64,000 bases of DNA, taken from assembly GCF_905196875.1 (NCBI RefSeq), contig NZ_CAJJWO010000024.1, positions 6,136 to 70,135 of the forward strand, written 5' to 3'. The notes under the pieces are model-generated. The model searched no databases, was not told the origin of the DNA, and saw nothing but the letters and a program-made list of their open reading frames with translations. This document shows positions 45,467 to 55,497 of this stretch, piece by piece. Origin of the DNA: an uncultured Parabacteroides sp. (GTDB lineage: Bacteria > Bacteroidota > Bacteroidia > Bacteroidales > Tannerellaceae). Each line of letters begins with the position of its first letter. Positions within the stretch are counted from its first letter, which is position 1. The position numbers and the translations under genes are program-made.

Positions 45467-47005
45467 ATGAAACGAATAATAATAAATTTACTGGTACTGA
45501 TGGTTTTATCATTCAACTCATGCAGTAATCTGTTGAATGAGGATCCGAAAGATTTTGTTTCACCACAAGGTTTCTTTAATACGGAAGATGAGGTAACATC
45601 TGCTTTATATGGCGTATATGGTTATTTACACGATATATATATAGGTGATTATGAAAAGATTTTCATTGCAGATATCGGTGTAGATAATATGATTACGAGA
45701 CAAAGTCCGCGTGTAGATGTTTATCAATACTACCAAATGGATGCTCCGACAGTTGAATATTCTACTTTCTGGAAAAATCATTACGCGGCCATCGGTTCGG
45801 CCAATATGGTGATTGCCCGTACAGAAAAGTCTGCATTGAAAGAAGAGTTTAAAAATAATATTATAGCAGAAGCTCGTTTCCTGAGAGCATTTTTCTATAA
45901 CAACCTGGTGTTAATGTGGGGGGATGTTCCAATGTGGTTGGATGAGTTGAATGTGGAAGAAGTCTCTACCGTTGCACGTACTCCGAAATCTGAAGTATTG
46001 AAACAAATTATTGCAGATCTGGAGTATGCTGCTATTACGTTACCTGGAAAAAGAGAGGTGAAAGATCAAGGCCGTGTAACATCCTGGAGTGCAAAATCTA
46101 TAATGGCACGAGTTTGTTTATTGGATAACCAGTGGCAGAAGGCTTACGATTTATCGAAAGAAGTTATCCAATCGTCTCCTCATAAATTATTGAATGATTT
46201 TAATCAGATATTTGACTTCAAGAATAAGTTTAATGATGAATTGATATTTGTTATCCCCGGTTTGACAGATGTTAAAGGTAGTCAGATCCATTCTTTCACA
46301 AATCCTCGTGGACGTGATGAAAGTGGAAAAGTAGATGCTTTGTTCAAAGAAGGGAAAAAGGCTATTCGTCCAGACGGAGCTATTGTCTCTTCTTCAGGAG
46401 AGTTGTTTCAGGGATGGGGGATGTTTAATACGACAAAAAATCTTTTGGCAAGCTTTGAAGATGGTGATACCCGTAAGGATATAATGGATTGGAGTGGACT
46501 GACGATGACAGACGGAACAAGAATAACCTTTGATGGTGGTGACGGCGGCGGATCCGGGCATTATATGTTGAAGTGGATTGCTTTTGATGAAAAAGCTAAT
46601 AATGGAAGTCGTGATATTCATCATATTCGTTTAGCAGAGCTTTATCTGATTCAGGCTGAGGCCGCAAATGAACTGAACAAACCGGCGGAAGCTATTGCAT
46701 TATTAAATGTTTTACGTGAACGGGCATTTGGAGATAGTAGTCATAATTATGCCTCGTCTTTATCCAAAGAAGAGATAAAGAAGGCGATTGTCAACGAGAA
46801 CAGATGGGAATTATGTGGTGAAGGTGTCCGTCGCTGGTACCTGATCCATTGGGGGTATGACTATCTTTATAATGCAGTTCAGGCTTTGAAAGATGAAAAT
46901 CCCAGAGCTGCAACAAACATAAAACCGCATCATGTCTTATTTAAAGTTCCTGATGAAGAGTTTATAAAGAATCCTAATTTAGGAGTTAATAATCCGGGGT
47001 ATTAA
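45467..47005 (+). CDS. SusD/RagB family surface glycan-binding lipoprotein
   Basis: This 512-aa SusD partner starts 20 bp after the STN-SusC gene. The lipobox ends FNSC (Cys about residue 19) followed by SNLLNEDPKDFVSPQGFF. Helical motifs are ALYGVYGYLHDIYIGDYEK and AEARFLRAFFYNNLVLMWGDVPMW. The C-terminal region shows IRLAELYLIQAEAANELNK and NENRWELCGEGVRRWYLIHW, and ends NPNLGVNNPGY. It is the surface receptor for the oligosaccharide of this locus. A long hairpin follows 14 bp after the stop and separates it from the enzyme genes. Confidence 0.96.
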   Translation: MKRIIINLLVLMVLSFNSCSNLLNEDPKDFVSPQGFFNTEDEVTSALYGVYGYLHDIYIGDYEKIFIADIGVDNMITRQSPRVDVYQYYQMDAPTVEYSTFWKNHYAAIGSANMVIARTEKSALKEEFKNNIIAEARFLRAFFYNNLVLMWGDVPMWLDELNVEEVSTVARTPKSEVLKQIIADLEYAAITLPGKREVKDQGRVTSWSAKSIMARVCLLDNQWQKAYDLSKEVIQSSPHKLLNDFNQIFDFKNKFNDELIFVIPGLTDVKGSQIHSFTNPRGRDESGKVDALFKEGKKAIRPDGAIVSSSGELFQGWGMFNTTKNLLASFEDGDTRKDIMDWSGLTMTDGTRITFDGGDGGGSGHYMLKWIAFDEKANNGSRDIHHIRLAELYLIQAEAANELNKPAEAIALLNVLRERAFGDSSHNYASSLSKEEIKKAIVNENRWELCGEGVRRWYLIHWGYDYLYNAVQALKDENPRAATNIKPHHVLFKVPDEEFIKNPNLGVNNPGY

Positions 47006-47019
47006 ATATCTTCGGATAG

Positions 47020-47068
47020 ATATGGCACACAGATTTGTTTTATAATGACTTCTATCTGTGTGCCATAT
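47020..47068 (+). terminator. 15-bp perfect hairpin between susD and GH27 (partial terminator or processing site)
   Basis: ATATGGCACACAGAT (47020-47034) pairs exactly with 47054-47068 across 19 bp. The 3' side continues TATTTCTCTCC, not a clean T run. It could attenuate or process the mRNA so that the enzyme genes are expressed less than susCD. Confidence 0.65.
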
Positions 47069-47097
47069 TATTTCTCTCCAATCTAATATATAAAATT

Positions 47098-48477
47098 GTG
47101 AAAAATAGATTTAAACAATTGATTATAATAGCCTTACTTCCTTTATACGTATGTGGCGGTTTTGCTCAAGGAAGTCCGTTGGCTGTAAAACCTCCTTTGG
47201 GATGGAATAGTTTCGATAGCTATGGAGTCTATCTCCACGAAAAGGCTGCATTTGATAATTTGGAGGTATTGGCTGATAAATATCTGCCTTTCGGCTATGA
47301 ATATTTTGTGATAGATAATGGTTGGTTCGGGGAATATAAACTGCGACCGGGAACAATTTATTCTATAGAACGACATGCTTCAGATGTAAATATTAATGAA
47401 TTTGGATTGTTACAACCTTCTACCTGTTATTTTCCGAATGGCTTTCTTGAATTGATAAATAAATGTCATGCAAAAGGGTTGAAGTTTGGCCTTCATCTGA
47501 TGCGAGGTATACCTCGGAAAGCGGTAGAGTTGAATTTACCTATTAAAGGAACGGATTATCATGCACGGGATATTGCAGACACAGTAAATATCTGTAACTG
47601 GTGTCATTATAATTATGGTGTGGATATGTCGAAACCCGGTGCACAGGCTTTTTATAACAGCTTAATTGACCAATTGGCTGCGTGGGGTGTCGATTTCATA
47701 AAGGTAGACGATATTGTTCCTTATCCGAAAGAGATAGAGGCTTTGGTTCATGCTGTTAAGCAGTGTGGCAGGGATATGGTAATCAGTTTGTCTCCAGGCG
47801 ATCGTGCTCCGGTAGAATATATTGATGTTTATAAACAGGCCAATATGTTGCGTGTAACCGGTGATGTATGGGATACACAATCTGATATTGATAAATGTTT
47901 CACCGCATGGAAAAAATGGAGTGGTTATGAAATTCCCGGATTTTGGCTGGATATGGATATGATACCGTTTGGTAAACTTCAATTAATGTCTCCGGCTACA
48001 TTAAACAAAGAAGATATAAGCAAAAGTGCTTTATATGCGGGGAAAGGATTTACCAGGGAAAGTGAGTTAAGTAAGGAGCAAATGAAAACATTTATCACGA
48101 TGCGTGCCTTGTCTGCTTCTCCTTTGATGATAGGAGGTGATTTGTTGACAATGGATGAGTATTCTTATAGTTTATTGACAAATCCATCTGTTTTGGCATG
48201 TAATCAGAATGGAAAAATGGGAAAACTCATTTTTGAGAAAGATGGAGTGGAAATATGGAAGGTAAAGGATATTGAATCGAATAAAGGGTGGATAGGAATA
48301 TTTAATAGAACCGATTTTGGAAAAGAGTATATGAAATTTGATATTAGTGTATTGACTCTTACAGAAAATGCTCGGTTGTATGATATATGGAATAATAAAC
48401 AAGTTGTGATAGAAAATAAAGAGATAGAAATAACTATACCCGGACGGGGAGTTGTTTTCATTAGATATGATATTTGA
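47098..48477 (+). CDS. Glycoside hydrolase family 27, alpha-galactosidase-like
   Basis: The likely start is GTG at 47098, giving a 460-aa exported protein with a signal peptide (KNRFKQLIIIALLPLYVCGGFAQ). The ATG at 47035 sits in the loop of a long hairpin and is rejected. The GH27 barrel opens with KPPLGWNSFDSYG. The nucleophile is D204 in FIKVDD and the acid/base is in VTGDVWDTQ. KFGLHLMRGIP and a C-terminal beta-sandwich (GRGVVFIRYD) complete the enzyme. GH27 members hydrolyse terminal alpha-galactose, alpha-GalNAc or beta-L-arabinopyranose; in this locus alpha-galactose or alpha-GalNAc on host glycans is the best guess. A paralog lies at 55498-56877. The GH89 gene follows after 5 bp. Confidence 0.9.
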   Translation: MKNRFKQLIIIALLPLYVCGGFAQGSPLAVKPPLGWNSFDSYGVYLHEKAAFDNLEVLADKYLPFGYEYFVIDNGWFGEYKLRPGTIYSIERHASDVNINEFGLLQPSTCYFPNGFLELINKCHAKGLKFGLHLMRGIPRKAVELNLPIKGTDYHARDIADTVNICNWCHYNYGVDMSKPGAQAFYNSLIDQLAAWGVDFIKVDDIVPYPKEIEALVHAVKQCGRDMVISLSPGDRAPVEYIDVYKQANMLRVTGDVWDTQSDIDKCFTAWKKWSGYEIPGFWLDMDMIPFGKLQLMSPATLNKEDISKSALYAGKGFTRESELSKEQMKTFITMRALSASPLMIGGDLLTMDEYSYSLLTNPSVLACNQNGKMGKLIFEKDGVEIWKVKDIESNKGWIGIFNRTDFGKEYMKFDISVLTLTENARLYDIWNNKQVVIENKEIEITIPGRGVVFIRYDI

Positions 48478-48482
48478 TTGAT

Positions 48483-50618
48483 ATGAAGAATTTGAAAATA
48501 AGAGTTTTATTTATCGGCCTTTTTTGTGTAGCAACAGTATGCAATGTAAAAGCAACTGATGTCTTACAGGATCTGCTAAAAAGGGTTCTTCCCGGATATG
48601 AAAACCAGTTTGTATTTAAAACGGAAGTATTACCGACAGAGGAAGATTATTTTGAATTAAGTTCTGTTGGACAGCAAATACAGATACAAGGGAATTCCCC
48701 TGTCAGTTTGGCTTCCGGTTTGAACTGGTATCTAAAGTATTACTGTAACAGTTCTTTTTCTTGGTGTGGTAATCAAACTCAAATACCGGAAAAACTACCA
48801 ATTTTAAAGAAGAAGGTCAGAATGCAAACTCCCCTTCATACGGGATTTTATCTGAATTATTGTACTTTCAGCTACTCTATGGCTTTCTGGGGTTGGGAAG
48901 AATGGGAACGCGAAATAGACCGGATGGCAATGAATGGTATTACTACTCCAATGGCGATGGTGGGAGTTGAATGTGTGTGGCGTAATATGCTGAAAAGGTT
49001 CAATTATTCGGAGAAAGAGATAAAAGAGTTTATTCCGGGGCCGGCTTATCAGGGCTGGTTTCTGATGGGAAACCTGGAAGGGATGGGAGGCCCATTACCC
49101 GATAGCTGGTTCAACAGGCAGGAAGAGTTGCAGAAAAAGATTGTGGCACGGATGAAGGCATACGGAATGGAACCTGTTTTTCAGGCATTTTTTGGTATGG
49201 TTCCGGGAAATCTTTCTACTAAATATCCGGAAGCAGATATTATCGGACAAGGAAAATGGATTAATTTTGATCGTCCGCCGGTACTAAATCCAATTGATCC
49301 TTTATTTGAAGAAATGGCATCTGTGTGGTATGAAGAGTATGAAAAACTATATGGAACAGTCCATTATTATGCAGGTGATCTGTTTCACGAAGGAGGAAAA
49401 ACAGAGAATATAGACGTGACGGAAGCTGCTGAATGTGTTCAGGAGGCTATGCAAAATGCTGTTCCCGGTAGTGTCTGGGTTATTCAGTCATGGGGTGGAA
49501 ATCCGACAGAAGAGTTATTGGCTGGTTTATCGAAAAAGAATACGATTATAATAGATCTGTGTGCTGAATATTGGGATCGTTGGAGCGAACGGAATGCTTT
49601 TGGTGGATTTCCATGGGTATGGGCAAATATCACTAACTGGGGCGGTAATATCGGACTACATGGACGTTTGGATGCAATTGCTTCGGAACCAGTGCGAGCT
49701 CGTACTAATACCATGACATTTCCTTGGCTCAAAGGTGTCGGAAATGTTCCTGAAGGTATCGGTACAAACCCGGTAGTTTTCGATCTTGCTTGTGAAATGC
49801 GTTGGAGAGATTCAGTTCCGGATCTAACAAACTGGCTACGTGATTATGCTACTTACAGATATGGGAATCCTGATGAAGTGTTGAATAAAGCTTGGGATAT
49901 ATTCCATAAAACGGCTTACGGTACTTATAAAGGACATCGTCGTCCTTCAGAAAGTTATTTTTGTGCTCGTCCTTCTTTAAAAGTTCGTACAGTATCGGCT
50001 TGGGGGAGTGCACGAATCTATTACGAGGAAAGTGAGTTCGAAGAAGGTGTGAAATTATTTGCCAGTGTGAAGGACAAATATAAAGGACATGATGCTTATG
50101 AATACGATCTGGTGGATTTTACCAGGCAACTCGTTGCTAATAAAGGACGCATTCTGTATCATCAGATAATTCGGTGTTATAAAAATAAGGATGCGGATTC
50201 GGTGACTTATTATTCACGAAAGTTTCTGGATCTGATTCTGTTGCAGGATCAGTTACTGTCTTGCCGATCTGAATTGTCTGTTTCAAGCTGGATTAATCAG
50301 GCTAGAAATTGCATGACAGATCCAGCCGATAAAGACTTATTCGAATATAATGCGCGTGCATTGATTACAACTTGGTCTGATGAAAAGAGTCAGTTGATCG
50401 ATTATGCACATCGTGAGTGGAGTGGGGTACTGAAAGAATATTATTATCCCCGTTGGGAAATGTTTTTCGACTGGTTGATACAGACTGTTCATGGAAAGCA
50501 GGTTCCGGAACCGGATTATTATTCCCTGGAGGAAGCATGGACTAAATCGCATGTTATTCCTGCTTCTTCAAAGCCGGACTTATATAAGTTGGTGGAAGAT
50601 TGTATAAACTTTAATTAG
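48483..50618 (+). CDS. Glycoside hydrolase family 89, alpha-N-acetylglucosaminidase
   Basis: This 711-aa exported enzyme removes terminal alpha-linked N-acetylglucosamine, as found on gastric-type mucin O-glycans and in heparan sulfate. The start ATG at 48483 gives the signal peptide MKNLKIRVLFIGLFCVATVC. An N-terminal domain (about 25-110) precedes the barrel: FYLNYCTFSYSMAFWGWEEW, MAMNGITTPMAMVGVECVW. The two catalytic glutamates by comparison with human NAGLU are E303 in GDLFHEGG and E362 in DLCAEYWDRW, followed by NITNWGGNIGLHGRL. A helical C-terminal domain completes the family fold. It follows the GH27 gene by 5 bp and precedes the sulfatase by 8 bp, so all three are one operon. Confidence 0.95.
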   Translation: MKNLKIRVLFIGLFCVATVCNVKATDVLQDLLKRVLPGYENQFVFKTEVLPTEEDYFELSSVGQQIQIQGNSPVSLASGLNWYLKYYCNSSFSWCGNQTQIPEKLPILKKKVRMQTPLHTGFYLNYCTFSYSMAFWGWEEWEREIDRMAMNGITTPMAMVGVECVWRNMLKRFNYSEKEIKEFIPGPAYQGWFLMGNLEGMGGPLPDSWFNRQEELQKKIVARMKAYGMEPVFQAFFGMVPGNLSTKYPEADIIGQGKWINFDRPPVLNPIDPLFEEMASVWYEEYEKLYGTVHYYAGDLFHEGGKTENIDVTEAAECVQEAMQNAVPGSVWVIQSWGGNPTEELLAGLSKKNTIIIDLCAEYWDRWSERNAFGGFPWVWANITNWGGNIGLHGRLDAIASEPVRARTNTMTFPWLKGVGNVPEGIGTNPVVFDLACEMRWRDSVPDLTNWLRDYATYRYGNPDEVLNKAWDIFHKTAYGTYKGHRRPSESYFCARPSLKVRTVSAWGSARIYYEESEFEEGVKLFASVKDKYKGHDAYEYDLVDFTRQLVANKGRILYHQIIRCYKNKDADSVTYYSRKFLDLILLQDQLLSCRSELSVSSWINQARNCMTDPADKDLFEYNARALITTWSDEKSQLIDYAHREWSGVLKEYYYPRWEMFFDWLIQTVHGKQVPEPDYYSLEEAWTKSHVIPASSKPDLYKLVEDCINFN

Positions 50619-50626
50619 ACGTAAAT

Positions 50627-52153
50627 ATGAAAGATTTTGTATTAATAAAGAATACTGGTTTGTCTGTTTTGGGTATAATGACCTTATTCTCTTGTCAGAC
50701 CAAACCGGAAACAAAACAGAAACAGCCGAATATTATATATATTTTAGCCGATGACCTGGGATATGCTGAACTTGGATGTTATGGTCAGAAGCAAATTGAA
50801 ACTCCTAATATCGATAAACTAGCCGAAAATGGGATGCGTTTTACACAGCATTATTCAGGGACAGCTGTATCTGCTCCTTCACGTTGTGTATTACTAACCG
50901 GAAAACATACAGGGCATTCTTATATCCGTGGGAATGATGAGATGCCGGAAAGAGGGGATGTATGGAGTCATGAGGCTATGTTGGCTGACTCTACATTAGA
51001 GGGACAACGCCCACTACTTGCAGGAACGCAAACACTGGCCTCTATGATGAAGTCCGCTGGATATACCACTGCCTGCATTGGAAAATGGGGATTGGGTTAT
51101 CCCGGGTCTGAAAGTACTCCGAATAAAGTCGGGTTCGATTTTTTCTATGGATATAATTGCCAACGTCAGGCACATACCTATTTTCCGCCGTTTTTGTACA
51201 GAAATGAAAACCGGGAGTATTTATCAAATGTTTTATTGGAACCTGGTACAAAACTGAGTACAGGAGTTGATATAATGGCTTTAGAAAGTTATACAAAATA
51301 TAGTCAGAAAGAATATGCACCGGATTTGATGTTCAAAGAAATTACTTCATTTATCAATGAAAATAAGGATGTTCCTTTCTTTATGATGTGGACAACTCCT
51401 CTACCTCATGTTCCGCTTCAAGCTCCTGAACGCTGGGTGAAACATTATGTGGATAAATTTGGTGATGAAGTTCCTTATACGGGGGATAAAGGATATTTCC
51501 CGTGCAGATATCCTCATGCAACTTATGCTGCAATGATCAGTTACTGGGATGATCAGATCGGAGCGCTTATACAACAATTGAAGGATCTGGGGATTTATGA
51601 AAATACGTTGGTGATCTTTACCAGTGATAATGGACCGACATTTAACGGAGGTACAGATTCTCGCTGGTTTGATAGTGCAAGACCTTTTAACTCGGATCAG
51701 GGTTGGGGGAAGGCTTCTCTTCATGAAGGAGGTATTCGTGTGCCGATGATTGCTGCTTGGCCGGGGCAGATAAAACCAGGAACAGTGACCAATCATGTTT
51801 CTGCCTTCTGGGATGTGATGCCCACTTTGGCGGATATTGCAGGAGTGGCTGTTAATCAGGTAGATGGAATCAGTTTCCTTCCTGTGTTGCAAGGGAGAGT
51901 GCAGCCGGAACATGAATACTTATATTGGGAGTATCCAGAAGGGAGTGGCTCGAAAGCTATTCGAGTAGGAGATTGGAAGGGATATATTCCTGACATAAAG
52001 AAGGGAAATACTCGAATGAGTTTGTATAACCTGAAAGATGACCCTACTGAACAGTATGATATAGCCACTGAACATCCCGATATTGTTAAGCAATTGGAAC
52101 AAATGATGTCGGAGGCTCATATAGATCCGGTAGTAAAAAGCTTTGAAATGTAA
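50627..52153 (+). CDS. Type I sulfatase, Ser-type formylglycine site, lipoprotein
   Basis: This 508-aa sulfatase hydrolyses sulfate esters on glycans. The lipobox-like LFSC at about residue 24 suggests a membrane-anchored surface or periplasmic lipoprotein. Metal ligands are ADDLGYAELG at the N-terminus and TSDNGPTFNGG later; the modified residue is S82 in SAPSR, a Ser-type site that needs an anSME maturase, which is not encoded in the window. KASLHEGGIR supplies the conserved Lys/His. The motif set GYNCQRQAHTYFPP resembles sulfatases acting on galactose or GalNAc, but the subfamily is not certain. It is the last gene of the GH27-GH89 operon. Confidence 0.93.
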   Translation: MKDFVLIKNTGLSVLGIMTLFSCQTKPETKQKQPNIIYILADDLGYAELGCYGQKQIETPNIDKLAENGMRFTQHYSGTAVSAPSRCVLLTGKHTGHSYIRGNDEMPERGDVWSHEAMLADSTLEGQRPLLAGTQTLASMMKSAGYTTACIGKWGLGYPGSESTPNKVGFDFFYGYNCQRQAHTYFPPFLYRNENREYLSNVLLEPGTKLSTGVDIMALESYTKYSQKEYAPDLMFKEITSFINENKDVPFFMMWTTPLPHVPLQAPERWVKHYVDKFGDEVPYTGDKGYFPCRYPHATYAAMISYWDDQIGALIQQLKDLGIYENTLVIFTSDNGPTFNGGTDSRWFDSARPFNSDQGWGKASLHEGGIRVPMIAAWPGQIKPGTVTNHVSAFWDVMPTLADIAGVAVNQVDGISFLPVLQGRVQPEHEYLYWEYPEGSGSKAIRVGDWKGYIPDIKKGNTRMSLYNLKDDPTEQYDIATEHPDIVKQLEQMMSEAHIDPVVKSFEM

Positions 52154-52211
52154 CCTGAACATAAAAAGGAGAGGAATAACAATCGGTATCAAACAGATTT
52201 TGTTCCTTTTC

Positions 52212-52799
52212 TTATATAACAATATATAGCAATAAGCTTAAAGAAATATCTGTATACTTGCTGAAATGATTTTTAATGAAACGCAGAGATTCGGATATAT
52301 GCTCCTGAACGGTGTTAACCGATATTCCTAATTGGGCGGCAATTTCTTTGTGAGTCATATTATCTTCCCGGCTCATGTTAAATATCTTTTTCCTTTGAGG
52401 AGGCAATGCCTCTATTGCTTCTTTCAGTATTTTCTGATATTCTGTATAGATTAGCTCGGACTCGATGATATCTTCTTCTACGGGGTTTCTTTGTGCAAGT
52501 ATAGACTTTACTTTGATGTCAATATCTATATCCCGAAAATAATTCAATATTCGGTTACGAGCCATTGTGTAAAGGAAAGAAGAGAAGGATAAATCTGGAT
52601 TAATAAAGTTTCGGGACTCCCAGATACGGATAAAGATTTCCTGAACAATATCATTCGCCTCCTCTTTTGACTTGAGCAGATTAAGACAGAAGTAATACAA
52701 CTTGTCTTTATAGCGGATATATAATTCGCTAAAAGCAGTTTCATCATCCCGTATAAGAAGGTTAACTAATTCAGTATCCGTATTTTCTCTGATCCCCAT
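52212..52799 (-). CDS. ECF-type RNA polymerase sigma factor (RpoE family)
   Basis: This 195-aa sigma-70 of the extracytoplasmic-function class starts at 52799 (MGIRENTDTELVNLLIRDDE); the frame is open to 52916 but that stretch lies across the upstream terminator. Region 2 is ETAFSELYIRYKDKLYYFCL with DIVQEIFIRIWE and SFLYTMARNRILNYFRD. Region 4 is ALPPQRKKIFNMSREDNMTHK with EIAAQLGISVNTVQEHI. The hydrophobic C-terminus (SLSLLLYIVI) is common in Bacteroidetes PUL sigma factors. It converges on the sulfatase gene and lies 10 kb from the FecR anti-sigma gene, an unusual split; it is nonetheless the likely partner. Confidence 0.93.
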   Translation of the reverse strand: MGIRENTDTELVNLLIRDDETAFSELYIRYKDKLYYFCLNLLKSKEEANDIVQEIFIRIWESRNFINPDLSFSSFLYTMARNRILNYFRDIDIDIKVKSILAQRNPVEEDIIESELIYTEYQKILKEAIEALPPQRKKIFNMSREDNMTHKEIAAQLGISVNTVQEHISESLRFIKNHFSKYTDISLSLLLYIVI

Positions 52800-52851
52800 G
52801 TCTCCTCTCTGTAAGTAGTATGCAATATTACTACATTTTTCAGAATAAAAG

Positions 52852-52898
52852 AAATTCCCGAAAAGAATTACCGACAACGGTATTCCTTCCGGGAATTT
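52852..52898 (-). terminator. Terminator of the nucleotidyltransferase gene
   Basis: A long stem (52852-52873 with 52878-52898; CGGTATTCC and CCGGGAATTT on the right arm, two mismatches) is followed on the minus strand by CTTTTATT. It separates the nucleotidyltransferase from the downstream sigma factor gene. Confidence 0.75.
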
Positions 52899-52916
52899 AC
52901 ATATATGTTTTATCAA

Positions 52917-53819
52917 TTAAAACAACTTGCTCGGATATTCACCTGCATCTACCAATGCCTGGATCTTATCGACTACACCCTGACGGTCGGCGGCATAAGT
53001 TACACCGAACCATTTGGAAGTAGTGTCCCATACTTTAACACGGGCTGTACCGTTTGTGATCAGCTCGTTAACCATCAGCGGAATGAAATATTCGCTTTTC
53101 AGGTTACTCATATTCTTTTTCAGGAAGTCTTTGAAGAATTCTTCTGAATAGGCAAAGTAATCGGGAGTGAATCCCCACATATTCATGGATACCGGAGTGT
53201 TCTCTTCCAGAACTACTTTCTTGCCGTTTTCGTCGATAAACTGGATATCACCGTCGATACGTTCGATAGCTGTACGTTCTACAACGCCTGTCAGGTAACC
53301 TTCTGCATTTGTTTCGCAAACGCCACGGGCTACTGAACCACTTTCGCTCAATGTATTACCAACACGATACCCTACCATGCAGTAGTCATTTTTCTTACCG
53401 TACATTTCTGTCAGCGCTTTACCTAATACGGCGAAGCTGTCGCGTCCATAGAAGTCGTCGGCGTTGATAACGGCAAACGGTTCTTTGATAACATCTTTAC
53501 CCATCAGGACAGCGTGATTGGTTCCCCAAGGTTTTTCGCGGCCTTCCGGGCAAGTGAAGCCTTCCGGCAGGTTATTCAGGTCCTGGAATACAACTTCAAC
53601 AGGAATATGATTTTCGTATTTGGAAATGATCTTTTCGCGGAAATCTTTTTCAAATGATTCACGGATAACAAAAACTAATTTTCCAAATCCACCGCGGATA
53701 GCGTCGAAAATAGAGTAGTCCATGATTGTTTCACCATTAGGGCCCAGACCGTCAAGCTGTTTCAAGCCCCCGTAGCGGCTACCCATTCCGGCAGCTAATA
53801 CAAATAATGTAGGTTTCAT
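52917..53819 (-). CDS. Sugar nucleotidyltransferase (NDP-sugar pyrophosphorylase-like)
   Basis: This 300-aa cytoplasmic enzyme transfers a nucleotidyl group to a sugar phosphate. The N-terminus LFVLAAGMGSRYGGLKQLDG is the nucleotide-binding signature (G-x-G-x-R...K). INADDFYGRDSF gives the metal-binding Asp pair, and the later segment SVARGVCETNAEGYLTGVVE matches the family. It resembles stand-alone Bacteroidetes NDP-sugar synthases of unknown sugar specificity; no sugar-modifying genes are adjacent. A good promoter lies upstream and a strong hairpin terminator downstream, so it is probably monocistronic. The stop codon is close to the upstream end of the sigma factor gene's leader. Confidence 0.9.
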   Translation of the reverse strand: MKPTLFVLAAGMGSRYGGLKQLDGLGPNGETIMDYSIFDAIRGGFGKLVFVIRESFEKDFREKIISKYENHIPVEVVFQDLNNLPEGFTCPEGREKPWGTNHAVLMGKDVIKEPFAVINADDFYGRDSFAVLGKALTEMYGKKNDYCMVGYRVGNTLSESGSVARGVCETNAEGYLTGVVERTAIERIDGDIQFIDENGKKVVLEENTPVSMNMWGFTPDYFAYSEEFFKDFLKKNMSNLKSEYFIPLMVNELITNGTARVKVWDTTSKWFGVTYAADRQGVVDKIQALVDAGEYPSKLF

Positions 53820-53860
53820 AATTCTTTTATTTTAGATAATGTATTTTTCATTCTGTCCGG

Positions 53861-53891
53861 CAAAGGTAGAAAACTATTGACAAATGACAAT
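53861..53891 (-). promoter_or_regulatory. Promoter of the nucleotidyltransferase gene
   Basis: On the minus strand ATTG (53888-53891), a 19-bp spacer and TACCTTTG (53861-53868) fit the -33/-7 consensus, 42 bp before the start codon. Confidence 0.6.
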
Positions 53892-53939
53892 TCACATTTG
53901 GAATTAATTTCATCTTATCTGGCAGAAACAGAATCTCGA

Positions 53940-55481
<1,542 letters not shown>

Positions 55482-55497
55482 GATATATATTTGTCGG

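Noticed and set aside
47035..47097. Extended N-terminus of the GH27 gene from ATG 47035
   Set aside because: The ATG is in the loop of a 15-bp perfect hairpin and the added residues precede a good signal peptide that begins at GTG 47098.
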